Positions 17,111-25,440 of a stretch of DNA of 40,629 bases are shown in pieces; the first letter of the stretch is position 1; each line of letters opens with the position of its first letter. The position numbers and the translations under genes are program-made. Where the stretch lies: contig CAOKAG010000008.1 of assembly GCA_948466395.1 (NCBI GenBank), positions 1-40,629 on the forward strand. The letters are read 5' to 3'. Source of the stretch: an uncultured Mycoplasmatota bacterium (GTDB taxonomy: Bacteria; Bacillota_I; Bacilli_A; RF39; UBA660). The notes under the pieces were generated by a model. That model saw nothing but the letters and a program-made list of their open reading frames with translations. It was not told where the DNA came from and did not search any database.

Positions 17111-17320
17111 TTATATATGTTCTATTCTCTTTGTATTTACTGCTTGATAGCCTTTTGAAGTTTCTAATAAGTCAAATTCAACTTCTTCATCTTTTTTAAG
17201 TGTTTTGTAACCATCTTGAACAATTGATGAGTAATGAACAAAAATATCTTCTTCATCGGTATATTTGATGAAACCATAACCTTTTTCATCTTTAAACCAT
17301 TTAACTCTACTACGCAACAC
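17111..17320 (-). CDS. Cold-shock domain protein (CspA/CspB family)
   Basis: A 69-residue single cold-shock domain that binds single-stranded RNA/DNA. RNP1 is KGYGFIKY and RNP2 is IFVHYSSI. The GTG at 17320 is chosen because it gives MLRSRVKWF, aligned residue for residue with the MLEGKVKWF start of CspB. GAGGTG lies four bases upstream. A TTG at 17317 is the alternative, while the longer frame from 17332 would include the ribosome binding site. The Phe/Trp nucleic-acid-binding face is retained (VKWFKDEKGYGFI, FVHYSSI). Compared with typical Csp proteins it is more basic at its ends (KGYQAVNTKRIEHI). Confidence 0.9.
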   Translation of the reverse strand: MLRSRVKWFKDEKGYGFIKYTDEEDIFVHYSSIVQDGYKTLKKDEEVEFDLLETSKGYQAVNTKRIEHI

Positions 17321-17417
17321 ATGACACCTCACTTTCGAACTGTATTAAGATTATCATAAAACTTTTATTAATAAAATTCTTTGATGAGATTCGGTTTGTT
17401 ACTGATGAAATTTGGTT

Positions 17418-18146
17418 TTAAACTAACTCATAAAGATGTTCTTTTTCTATTCGTTCTTTTAATTCTTTTTTCTTATTTCTAGATAATAAATTGGTTTTTA
17501 TCTTTTTAAAATAGATGATGTTTGCTTTAAAATCAATTTTAATAATTTTTTGAAGGTTAACAATACAACTTTGATGGGTTTTAAAAAAGAATGATTTATT
17601 TATCAGTTTTAATTCTATCTTTTTTATACTTTCTTTAATTCGATACGTGGTGTCTGTTGTTACAATAGAAACATAGTTGTTGTTTAAATCTTTTTCAAAA
17701 TATAAAATGTCATCGTATGGAATTTGATAATATTCATTATTATAAAAAAATTTAAAGGATGGATGCTGTTTTAGTATATGAAGGGCTAACTTAATGTCCG
17801 CTATGATTTGTTGTTTATTCATTTCTTTTATATTAATTGTATCTAATGTGAGTAGTTTACGATTTTTTAAATTTTCTGTAGCTTCTTCATTTGTTAAAAG
17901 AATGATTGGACTGTGCCAATCTCCTAAGTCCCTTATTTGTTTAGCCATATTTAAGCCATTTAGTTCTTTATTCAATAAATAAATTTTTTTACCTGAACAT
18001 TGAATCATTTTTTCCATTTCATGGGTAGGATTTGTAAAAGTATGGATTTCATATTTTTCTTTTACATTTGTCATTAAATTTGAAATTATTTTTTTAAAAG
18101 CAACTTCGGTATTTTTTTCTTTTTCATAAATAACAAAAATAATCAT
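17418..18146 (-). CDS. LytTR-type regulator with degenerate receiver domain
   Basis: The C-terminal half (about residues 130-240) is a LytTR DNA-binding domain: IPYDDILYFEKDLNN, FFFKTHQSCIVNLQKI and a basic end. The N-terminal 120 residues have the length and strand-helix pattern of a response-regulator receiver. However, the phosphorylated Asp position is Asn59 (YLLNKELNGL against the usual FLDIEL). The acidic pair after strand 1 is replaced by EKEKN. No histidine kinase is adjacent. The protein is therefore probably a phosphorylation-independent AgrA/ComE-like regulator, perhaps responding to partner binding or expression level. AGGGAG precedes the ATG at 18146 on the minus strand. Confidence 0.85.
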   Translation of the reverse strand: MIIFVIYEKEKNTEVAFKKIISNLMTNVKEKYEIHTFTNPTHEMEKMIQCSGKKIYLLNKELNGLNMAKQIRDLGDWHSPIILLTNEEATENLKNRKLLTLDTINIKEMNKQQIIADIKLALHILKQHPSFKFFYNNEYYQIPYDDILYFEKDLNNNYVSIVTTDTTYRIKESIKKIELKLINKSFFFKTHQSCIVNLQKIIKIDFKANIIYFKKIKTNLLSRNKKKELKERIEKEHLYELV

Positions 18147-18178
18147 TTTTATTGCTCCCTTTTTATTTACACTTTTTT

Positions 18179-18221
18179 ACTATAGCAAATTTTAAAAACG
18201 TTTTTATTTCAGACGTTTATA
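18179..18221 (-). promoter_or_regulatory. Promoter with direct repeats upstream of the LytTR gene
   Basis: On the minus strand TATAGT (complement of 18179-18184) is a -10. At its -35 position and beyond lie two near-direct repeats, AACGTTTTT (18197-18205) and GACGTTTAT (18212-18220). Each fits the general LytTR half-site pattern at 8 of 9 positions, but their 15-bp spacing is shorter than the usual 21-22. They are possible autoregulatory sites. Confidence 0.3.
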
Positions 18222-18340
18222 AATTGATAATTGATGTCTAAAGGAGATGTTTTTCTTCTGTTTTTTTAATTTTTTTTCGTTTAATATAAAAATATATAAT
18301 GGTTTTTAAAGTTTAGGAAATAATAATTTTAGGTGATGGT

Positions 18341-18850
18341 ATGCTATTTTTATGTTTAAAAATATTTTTGGCACGTATTTTAGATGTTTCTATTGGAACG
18401 GTACGAACGATGTTAATGGTTAAGGGTAAAACAATTGTCATGACTATTTTAGCTTTTTTTGAAGTTCTTATTTGGTTTATTATTGCTAGAGAAGCATTAG
18501 TCACAGAGGTTAAAAGTATTATGATTCCCATATCTTATTCTCTTGGTTATGCTACGGGAACATTACTAGGTTCTTATGTTTCTAATCGTTTTATTAAGGG
18601 AATTGTAGGGGTAGAAGTGGTTATTAATAAGGAAAATAAGAAGCTTTTATCTTTGGTAAGAAAGCATGGCTATCGTGTTTCTGTCATAGATTTAAAAGAC
18701 GATTATGAAGGAAATAAAAGATATATGCTTTATTTTCAAATTAATAATAAAAATTTGAATAAATTAATTACTTTAATAAAGAAAAATGATCCTTGTCCAT
18801 TTATTGCTGTTAGAGAAACTAAAACCGTTTTTAATGGATTTGTTAAATGA
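18341..18850 (+). CDS. UPF0316 membrane protein (DUF5698 + DUF2179)
   Basis: A 169-residue protein. Three hydrophobic segments (about 3-22, 30-50 and 57-80) include RILDVSIGTVRTMLMVKGK, the hallmark of UPF0316. A soluble C-terminal DUF2179 domain (about 85-165) follows, resembling the small-molecule/nucleotide-binding tail of YitT-family proteins. AGGTGAT lies about seven bases before the ATG. The biological role of the family is not established. It ends in TGA and is followed by a terminator. Confidence 0.88.
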   Translation: MLFLCLKIFLARILDVSIGTVRTMLMVKGKTIVMTILAFFEVLIWFIIAREALVTEVKSIMIPISYSLGYATGTLLGSYVSNRFIKGIVGVEVVINKENKKLLSLVRKHGYRVSVIDLKDDYEGNKRYMLYFQINNKNLNKLITLIKKNDPCPFIAVRETKTVFNGFVK

Positions 18851-18902
18851 AAAAACTTCAGCTAGGCTTAAGTAGAAGCTTGCTACTTTGATTTTTTATG
18901 TT

Positions 18903-18942
18903 AAACGTTATTGAAAATGGTCATCTCTGTAACGTTTTTTTT
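18903..18942 (+). terminator. Terminator after the UPF0316 gene
   Basis: AAACGTTA (18903-18910) pairs with TAACGTTT (18930-18937) across a 19-base loop, followed by a run of T. A smaller hairpin (AAGTAG/CTACTT, about 18869-18888) precedes it. The rest of the 18851-19153 gap has no ORF with a start site, only the promoter listed next. Confidence 0.6.
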
Positions 18943-19094
18943 ATTGTCAAAAAGGATTTTTGGGGGCATTAATAGATTTAGCACTTATTTTATAGCCTAA
19001 TTTGATATTTCTTAAAATGAATTCTTATTAATAGAAAAAAGAAGAGGTAAGAACCCTGTTTGGTATAAAATGATTACAAAGTACTAATTCAAAT

Positions 19095-19123
19095 TTGACA
19101 AAATAGAATAAACGTGCTAGAAT
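19095..19123 (+). promoter_or_regulatory. Strong sigma-A-type promoter of the tandem paralogue genes
   Basis: TTGACA (19095-19100) and TAGAAT (19118-19123) are exactly 17 bp apart, 30 bases before the ATG. No copy of this promoter exists upstream of the second paralogue, so the two genes probably share it. Confidence 0.8.
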
Positions 19124-19136
19124 ACTTTTCCAAGTT

Positions 19137-20591
19137 AAGGGGGAAGTGTTTTTATGGAAGGATTAAAAAGAACTTTTTTTGAAGAAAATTTGTTTAATTG
19201 TATGTTGAATTCTTCAAATCAAATGCTAGAGATTTTAAGTAGTCTAAATGATTGTTTAGATCCGATCATTAAAAATAATCAATCTATTGCTATGCAGATT
19301 CATTCTATTCCAAAAGAAGAATTAAAAGAAAAAGCAAACAAGTATTATGAACGCTCTATTTTAGAAATACAAACAACAGCACGTTTTTATACTGATTTAT
19401 CGTCAGTGAATCCCTATTGTTTTTTTAACAATAAACTAAAAGATTTAAAGGTCAATCAAATTATTGAAATGGGTATTTCTATAGAAAAAGTGATTGAGTC
19501 TTATAAGAAATTGAGTGAAGGCTCATTAGTCAAGAAAAGCTTAGCTCCTATGATGAGAGATTATTTTAAAGTAAGTCAAGTGTTAGAAAAGCTATTAACA
19601 ATATTAAGACCTGTGCTTTGTAATGATAAAACAATCGAAGAGAGTATCGCTCGTTTAAAAGAAGAACAATTCAAAAAAAATGTATATAAGCTTTGTAATG
19701 ACTATGATGAAGTGATACGAAAAAGTCTAGGATCTTATTCTTATATTGATGCCGATATTTATAAAAGTTTTAAAGAAATAGCAGAAGAAAGAAAAGAAAA
19801 AATAAATTATAATACATTAAATCAATGGAAAGCTACATTGGTTTTCCAACAAGAAGAGATAAAAAGTGAGAAAAATGAATTATTAACAGAAAAGTCTAAT
19901 GTAAAGAAAAGTGTTTTAAGTGATTTAACAGAAATATATTCTGTTTATAATGATTTAGATTCACAAAATCCAAAGAGAATAAAAGAAGACTATATACGAG
20001 AGCTTTCTGTTAAGACTAAGGAAATGTTGAAACGAATGGAAGAAAAATACAAAGATTTAGAGGTTGATTTCTTTAATTCAAAAGATTATGAGTATGTAGT
20101 GACGTGTTTGAAACAAATGAATGATTGTTTGGAAAAAATTTTAAGTTTTCCATTTAAGAAGGGGATTTTTAAAAGCAATAAAAATAGAAATCAAGTGTCA
20201 TTGATACAGAAATTAAAAAGTTTAAGTGCCGAATTTACACTCAATCTTTCTCAAGGCTTAGAGATTAATGAACATAAAACAGAAAAGAAAAAAGTAAGTC
20301 GATTTTCTCAATTTATTCGAAAGTTTATTAAATCTAAACCAGAAGAGAAGAAAGAATCTGTTAATCAAGAGTTAGATTCTAATAAAGAAAGCCAATTAGA
20401 CGAACATATTCATAACTATCGAAAAGAAAATCAAATTGAAGAGCTGGTTAGTTCCTCTTTCACGAAAATAAGAAAGACTTATGTTTGTGACTGTGGAAAG
20501 AGAGTGTGTTTTGATGAGATACAGATGAATGACTCCCTTTTAAAAATTTCAGAAAATCAAAGGATTAATGGTAATGACTTTAGAAATCAGC
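19137..20591 (+). repeat. Tandem duplication, copy 1 (1455 bp)
   Basis: This unit begins at AAGGGGGAAGTG, the ribosome binding site, and runs to the codon before the divergent tail. It recurs at 20698-22152 with a constant offset of 1561. By eye I find one base difference, at codon 11 of the genes (AAT versus AGT). Past 20591 the copies diverge abruptly, with some residual similarity for about 20 bases. Confidence 0.95.
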
Positions 20592-20656
20592 CATTCAATA
20601 TTGTGTCATTGGAACAATTTGTTCCTTATCTTGAAGAAAAGGCGCGAAGACTTTAA
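19154..20656 (+). CDS. Coiled-coil protein with Cys motif, paralogue 1 (short tail), function unknown
   Basis: This is a 500-residue cytoplasmic protein of no family I recognise. It has no signal peptide or membrane helix. Residues about 1-180 look helical and globular (NQMLEILSSLNDCLDPIIK). About 225-330 is highly charged and probably a coiled coil (QQEEIKSEKNELLTEKSN). About 380-420 is Lys-rich (RFSQFIRKFIKSKPEEKK). A motif with HIHNY followed about 30 residues later by YVCDCGKRVC suggests a zinc-binding knuckle. The last 21 residues (PFNIVSLEQFVPYLEEKARR) differ from paralogue 2. AGGGGG is about ten bases before the ATG. It shares up to residue 479 with the next gene. The CxCG motif echoes the many CxxC knuckles of the lipoprotein downstream, so the three could act together. 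Confidence 0.8.
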   Translation: MEGLKRTFFEENLFNCMLNSSNQMLEILSSLNDCLDPIIKNNQSIAMQIHSIPKEELKEKANKYYERSILEIQTTARFYTDLSSVNPYCFFNNKLKDLKVNQIIEMGISIEKVIESYKKLSEGSLVKKSLAPMMRDYFKVSQVLEKLLTILRPVLCNDKTIEESIARLKEEQFKKNVYKLCNDYDEVIRKSLGSYSYIDADIYKSFKEIAEERKEKINYNTLNQWKATLVFQQEEIKSEKNELLTEKSNVKKSVLSDLTEIYSVYNDLDSQNPKRIKEDYIRELSVKTKEMLKRMEEKYKDLEVDFFNSKDYEYVVTCLKQMNDCLEKILSFPFKKGIFKSNKNRNQVSLIQKLKSLSAEFTLNLSQGLEINEHKTEKKKVSRFSQFIRKFIKSKPEEKKESVNQELDSNKESQLDEHIHNYRKENQIEELVSSSFTKIRKTYVCDCGKRVCFDEIQMNDSLLKISENQRINGNDFRNQPFNIVSLEQFVPYLEEKARRL

Positions 20657-20697
20657 ATAAATTTTTAATAGTTTTTATTAAAAAAAATTAGAGTTAG

Positions 20698-22152
20698 AAG
20701 GGGGAAGTGTTTTTATGGAAGGATTAAAAAGAACTTTTTTTGAAGAAAGTTTGTTTAATTGTATGTTGAATTCTTCAAATCAAATGCTAGAGATTTTAAG
20801 TAGTCTAAATGATTGTTTAGATCCGATCATTAAAAATAATCAATCTATTGCTATGCAGATTCATTCTATTCCAAAAGAAGAATTAAAAGAAAAAGCAAAC
20901 AAGTATTATGAACGCTCTATTTTAGAAATACAAACAACAGCACGTTTTTATACTGATTTATCGTCAGTGAATCCCTATTGTTTTTTTAACAATAAACTAA
21001 AAGATTTAAAGGTCAATCAAATTATTGAAATGGGTATTTCTATAGAAAAAGTGATTGAGTCTTATAAGAAATTGAGTGAAGGCTCATTAGTCAAGAAAAG
21101 CTTAGCTCCTATGATGAGAGATTATTTTAAAGTAAGTCAAGTGTTAGAAAAGCTATTAACAATATTAAGACCTGTGCTTTGTAATGATAAAACAATCGAA
21201 GAGAGTATCGCTCGTTTAAAAGAAGAACAATTCAAAAAAAATGTATATAAGCTTTGTAATGACTATGATGAAGTGATACGAAAAAGTCTAGGATCTTATT
21301 CTTATATTGATGCCGATATTTATAAAAGTTTTAAAGAAATAGCAGAAGAAAGAAAAGAAAAAATAAATTATAATACATTAAATCAATGGAAAGCTACATT
21401 GGTTTTCCAACAAGAAGAGATAAAAAGTGAGAAAAATGAATTATTAACAGAAAAGTCTAATGTAAAGAAAAGTGTTTTAAGTGATTTAACAGAAATATAT
21501 TCTGTTTATAATGATTTAGATTCACAAAATCCAAAGAGAATAAAAGAAGACTATATACGAGAGCTTTCTGTTAAGACTAAGGAAATGTTGAAACGAATGG
21601 AAGAAAAATACAAAGATTTAGAGGTTGATTTCTTTAATTCAAAAGATTATGAGTATGTAGTGACGTGTTTGAAACAAATGAATGATTGTTTGGAAAAAAT
21701 TTTAAGTTTTCCATTTAAGAAGGGGATTTTTAAAAGCAATAAAAATAGAAATCAAGTGTCATTGATACAGAAATTAAAAAGTTTAAGTGCCGAATTTACA
21801 CTCAATCTTTCTCAAGGCTTAGAGATTAATGAACATAAAACAGAAAAGAAAAAAGTAAGTCGATTTTCTCAATTTATTCGAAAGTTTATTAAATCTAAAC
21901 CAGAAGAGAAGAAAGAATCTGTTAATCAAGAGTTAGATTCTAATAAAGAAAGCCAATTAGACGAACATATTCATAACTATCGAAAAGAAAATCAAATTGA
22001 AGAGCTGGTTAGTTCCTCTTTCACGAAAATAAGAAAGACTTATGTTTGTGACTGTGGAAAGAGAGTGTGTTTTGATGAGATACAGATGAATGACTCCCTT
22101 TTAAAAATTTCAGAAAATCAAAGGATTAATGGTAATGACTTTAGAAATCAGC
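20698..22152 (+). repeat. Tandem duplication, copy 2 (1455 bp)
   Basis: Second copy of the unit at 19137-20591, including the ribosome binding site but not the promoter. The 106 bases between the copies are unrelated to the region upstream of copy 1. Confidence 0.95.
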
Positions 22153-22538
22153 TATTTAATATTTTGTCAAAAGAACAAAAGCTTAAAAAGGATATTGAAT
22201 GTATTTTATCAGACTTAAGAAAAACACCTAATAAAGAATTATTATATTGGTATGATTGTGACATTGATGAGGATTTGATTTTTGATCATCCTAAATTTAA
22301 GACTTTCATTGCACCAGAGAATTCATTATATGAAGAGGGTTTGGAAAAAATTCTTGATTCAAAAGATGATTCTTTATATGAGAAGTATTTGGAAAAGATT
22401 CCTGATCCAATCGAGTATTCTTTAAATAGTAATGAAAATTGTGAAAACAAAAATTTGTTGCCTTGTTTAGAATGGCACGATGAGGTATCTAACTTAATTT
22501 TTTGGGAAGACGGATATGATTGTGGTCGAAAAAGCTAA
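20715..22538 (+). CDS. Coiled-coil protein with Cys motif, paralogue 2 (long acidic tail), function unknown
   Basis: At 607 residues it matches paralogue 1 over the first 479 residues, except Asn versus Ser at residue 11. It then has its own tail of about 128 residues. That tail is acidic and contains a short internal repeat: SLYEEGLEKILDSKDD followed by SLYEKYLEKIPDPIEY. Aromatic and Cys-containing segments (LLYWYDCDIDED, CLEWHDEVSNLIFWEDGYDC) come after. The tail starts LFNILSKEQ, which still resembles PFNIVSLEQ of paralogue 1, so both tails probably descend from one end that has diverged. The tail of paralogue 1 may be a truncated form. The gap between the genes is 58 bases with no clear promoter or terminator. 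Confidence 0.82.
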   Translation: MEGLKRTFFEESLFNCMLNSSNQMLEILSSLNDCLDPIIKNNQSIAMQIHSIPKEELKEKANKYYERSILEIQTTARFYTDLSSVNPYCFFNNKLKDLKVNQIIEMGISIEKVIESYKKLSEGSLVKKSLAPMMRDYFKVSQVLEKLLTILRPVLCNDKTIEESIARLKEEQFKKNVYKLCNDYDEVIRKSLGSYSYIDADIYKSFKEIAEERKEKINYNTLNQWKATLVFQQEEIKSEKNELLTEKSNVKKSVLSDLTEIYSVYNDLDSQNPKRIKEDYIRELSVKTKEMLKRMEEKYKDLEVDFFNSKDYEYVVTCLKQMNDCLEKILSFPFKKGIFKSNKNRNQVSLIQKLKSLSAEFTLNLSQGLEINEHKTEKKKVSRFSQFIRKFIKSKPEEKKESVNQELDSNKESQLDEHIHNYRKENQIEELVSSSFTKIRKTYVCDCGKRVCFDEIQMNDSLLKISENQRINGNDFRNQLFNILSKEQKLKKDIECILSDLRKTPNKELLYWYDCDIDEDLIFDHPKFKTFIAPENSLYEEGLEKILDSKDDSLYEKYLEKIPDPIEYSLNSNENCENKNLLPCLEWHDEVSNLIFWEDGYDCGRKS

Positions 22539-22541
22539 ATC

Positions 22542-22570
22542 TTGACATTTTTTTCAAAATTGGATAATAT
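22542..22570 (+). promoter_or_regulatory. Promoter P1 upstream of the lipoprotein gene
   Basis: TTGACA (22542-22547) and TAATAT (22565-22570) are 17 bp apart, starting 3 bases after the stop of paralogue 2. Confidence 0.6.
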
Positions 22571-22622
22571 GACAATATTGGTAGTATTTTAATAAGAAAA
22601 AGTTGATAAATGTAAAAAAAAG

Positions 22623-22650
22623 TTGACAAAAAGTAAAAAATGTGTATAAT
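22623..22650 (+). promoter_or_regulatory. Promoter P2 upstream of the lipoprotein gene
   Basis: TTGACA (22623-22628) and TATAAT (22645-22650) are 16 bp apart: two perfect hexamers, 50 bases before the ATG. With P1 this gives tandem promoters for the long gene set running to 35872. Confidence 0.8.
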
Positions 22651-22700
22651 AACTTTCTAAGTTATTGACATTTAATGTTTTTAGAAGGAAGGGTTTTAAT

Positions 22701-25427
22701 ATGGATAATAAAAATAAATTAACAACACAAGCAATACTTGGTGCTGCTGCCTTGACAACATTAGTAGGATGTTCTCCTAAGAATCCTGTTGTTGAAACTT
22801 CAAATGTTGAGACTAAAACAGAAACAACTTATGAAAAAACGAATAAGAATAATGTAAATAAAAATGATATTCAATTAGAGCATTATGATAAAAATAAATC
22901 GGATAAAACGAAAAAGTCAGATCCTAAAATAAATACGAAGAGCCTATTTAAAGCAGGAATGATTTCTTATTATACGGTTTCAAAAGATTGGAAGTTTGAT
23001 GAATCAGAAAAGAATTCAAATTCATATAGTGAAAGTCAACTTTATGATTTTAATTCGATTGATTTATCAGATTATAATGGGGTTTCAATTGATGAAGCAT
23101 TAGTAGCAAAAGGGATTCCATATAATGAGGTTAAAGCCTTTAGAATTGCTGCAGCGACTTATTATGGAATGGATGACTATTGTGTTGACGGTTCGATTAG
23201 TGCTGAAAAAAATATAGAATTGATGAGGATTTTTAAATTACCTGTTAATGAAAGACCTGGTAAACAACAACAAGTAGAAGTAAATTCAAATGAATTTGTA
23301 GTTGAAGAAGGCATGCGTGGTTATGAACGAGTAGAAGTTTGGTTTCCTCTTAATTCTAAGACTCATGTAAAAACTGTTAAATTGTGTAAAATTGGCACTT
23401 TTGAAGAAAAAATACTTTCTAGTGAATTAGAAAATTGTGAGTTTGAATATGTTTTTAATCCACTTATAAATGAAGTGCAACGAAAATGTAAGCATTGTCA
23501 ACAATTTGTTTATGGAACGAAACAAAATAATTCAAATTCTTCAGTGATTAACAATACTTCTCAACCAGATAATCATTCGGATCAAACTGATCAAAAGACT
23601 ACTTCTGAAAAAGTGAAATGCGATCATCATTTAATTCTAACTATTCGTTATAGACCAGGAATAGGTGGGCATTTTGTAGTTAAAACATTTGCATGTTCTA
23701 AGTGTAATTATATCCAAAAAAAATTGGATTATGTAGAATGTGTTGGTGAATGGAAGTACGATCCTTCATCTAATCAAGATTACTGTATTTGTGAGAAGTG
23801 TGGTAGTAAAAATAATAGACCACATGAACATAATGTTATTGATGCGCATGATGACTTTATTTGGACAGAAGGAACCGAAACACACTCTAAGGTTTCAGTA
23901 GGATCTTGTAGTATGTGTGGAAAAGAAGTGGTTCAAATTAAAAAGAAAAATATTCCTTGTTCTAAAAAACCTGAAACTATTGATGGTAATGTGGTTCAAG
24001 TTTGTACAGATTGTCATCATAGATACCCTGAATTAGTTGATAAGTGTGAGCACAATGTCCTAGAAAGTGTTCATGAAAAAGTTGAATGGAATAAAGGTAC
24101 AGATACTCATCAAATTACTGAAGAAGGAACTTGTAAAGAATGTAAAGAGACAGTAACAAAGATAAAAAAACCATCTGAAGCTTGTAAATTGACTTTTCAT
24201 TATAAAAATATAGGTGGTGCAAAAAAAGATGTACCAGTTTGTGACGATTGCAAACATGAATATTTAGATAAAGCAGAAGAACATACAAGACATAATTTAA
24301 TAGGTGAGCCTCATTTTACTTATGAACATGATGATGCAACCGATAAACATAGAATTACAAATGCAACTAAAATATGTGACTATTGTAAACAAGAAATTCC
24401 AGTAGAACTTACTGATGAACAAAAGGAATGGCATGCTTGTTCTTATGGAGAAGAATTAACAGATAGTGATGGAAATAAATATCAAGAATGTAGTGTCTGT
24501 GGTTATAAAAAAAATCTAGAAATTGAATGTAAACATGATGATTTAGAAAATGTTAGTGAAAGCATTGAATGGAATCAAGATACAGATACTCATAAAATTA
24601 TTGAAGAGGGAATTTGTACGGAATGTGGAGAGCCAGTAATAAAGATAAAAAAACCTTCTGAAGCTTGTGATAAAAAATGGAAATTTAAAGATGGTTATGA
24701 TATTTGTGAATGTTTAAGTTGTGGGCATGAGTATGAAAAAAATAAACATAGTCATGATGTAGATCCTGCAAGTATTAAAACTGATACTGATCCAAACAAT
24801 GATGAGTGGTGTGTTAAAACTACTGGAACATGTAAAACTTGTAGTGAGACGTATATTCTTCTTGATCAATCACAAGGTCATGATCCTAAATTTGATGGAT
24901 ACACTACAGTTTATAATCAAGAAACTGGCGAGTTTGAAACTAAAGAAAAGCATGTCTGTGGAAACTGTGGTAGAATTGAATATAAAAATGTAGAAAATAA
25001 AAAAGAATCAGAAGTACCTGAGGAAACTGAAACAGAAGAAATTTCTGAAAAAATAGAATCAGAAATACCTGAGGAAACTGAAACAGAAGCTGTTTCTGAA
25101 GAAAGAGAATCAGAAGTACCTGAGGAACCTGAAACAGAACCTGTTTCTGAAGAAAGAGAATCAGAAATACCTGAGGAAACTGAAACAGAAGCTGTTTCTG
25201 AAGAAATAGAATCAGAAGTACCTGAGAAAACTGAAACAGAAGCTGTTTCTGAAGAAATAGAATCAGAAGTACCTGAGAAAACTGAAACAGAAGCTGTTTC
25301 TGAAGAAAGAGAATCAGAAGTATCTGATAAGTTTGCAGTTAATAGAACGTATTATCAAAATTTATTGAATCAGTTGAGTGGTTTTAGATTTGAAGAAGGT
25401 CCATCTCGAAGAAAAACAATAATATAG
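22701..25427 (+). CDS. Surface lipoprotein with many CxxC knuckles and a repeat stalk
   Basis: The ATG at 22701 has GAAGGAAGGG about seven bases upstream; a frame-open TTG at 22665 lies before the site and is rejected. The 908-residue product starts with a lipoprotein signal ending in the lipobox LVGC (Cys20). After a Lys/Asn/Thr linker and a globular part (about 90-250), residues 260-765 hold about twelve CxxC pairs interleaved with H-x-H or C-x-H units: KCKHCQ, CSKC, CEKCG, CSMCG, CTDCHH, CKECK, CDDCKHEY, CDYCK, CSVCG, CTECG, CLSCGHEY, CKTCS, CGNCG. Two longer repeats begin C-E/K-H and include TDTH and IEEGTC-like segments. Residues about 769-876 are six 17-residue acidic repeats with ESEVPEETETE, and then a short basic end. 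Likely zinc-stabilised repeat domains on a flexible stalk at the cell surface; the ligand is unknown. Confidence 0.82.
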   Translation: MDNKNKLTTQAILGAAALTTLVGCSPKNPVVETSNVETKTETTYEKTNKNNVNKNDIQLEHYDKNKSDKTKKSDPKINTKSLFKAGMISYYTVSKDWKFDESEKNSNSYSESQLYDFNSIDLSDYNGVSIDEALVAKGIPYNEVKAFRIAAATYYGMDDYCVDGSISAEKNIELMRIFKLPVNERPGKQQQVEVNSNEFVVEEGMRGYERVEVWFPLNSKTHVKTVKLCKIGTFEEKILSSELENCEFEYVFNPLINEVQRKCKHCQQFVYGTKQNNSNSSVINNTSQPDNHSDQTDQKTTSEKVKCDHHLILTIRYRPGIGGHFVVKTFACSKCNYIQKKLDYVECVGEWKYDPSSNQDYCICEKCGSKNNRPHEHNVIDAHDDFIWTEGTETHSKVSVGSCSMCGKEVVQIKKKNIPCSKKPETIDGNVVQVCTDCHHRYPELVDKCEHNVLESVHEKVEWNKGTDTHQITEEGTCKECKETVTKIKKPSEACKLTFHYKNIGGAKKDVPVCDDCKHEYLDKAEEHTRHNLIGEPHFTYEHDDATDKHRITNATKICDYCKQEIPVELTDEQKEWHACSYGEELTDSDGNKYQECSVCGYKKNLEIECKHDDLENVSESIEWNQDTDTHKIIEEGICTECGEPVIKIKKPSEACDKKWKFKDGYDICECLSCGHEYEKNKHSHDVDPASIKTDTDPNNDEWCVKTTGTCKTCSETYILLDQSQGHDPKFDGYTTVYNQETGEFETKEKHVCGNCGRIEYKNVENKKESEVPEETETEEISEKIESEIPEETETEAVSEERESEVPEEPETEPVSEERESEIPEETETEAVSEEIESEVPEKTETEAVSEEIESEVPEKTETEAVSEERESEVSDKFAVNRTYYQNLLNQLSGFRFEEGPSRRKTII
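25005..25328 (+). repeat. 51-bp tandem repeat coding for an acidic stalk
   Basis: Six complete units of 51 bp (25005-25310) and a partial seventh each begin GAATCAGAA and encode 17 residues. Units 5 and 6 are almost identical, so copy number is probably variable between strains through slippage or recombination. Confidence 0.92.
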
Positions 25428-25440
25428 GGGGGTGTAAGTT

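Noticed and set aside
17008-17199. Plus-strand 63-codon frame with hydrophobic product between xfp and the cold-shock gene
   Set aside because: It covers the cold-shock gene in antisense plus two hairpins, and there is no ribosome binding site.
19137-22152. CRISPR-like or phage-type repeat array
   Set aside because: The repeat is two long coding copies, not short repeats with spacers, and there are no cas genes.
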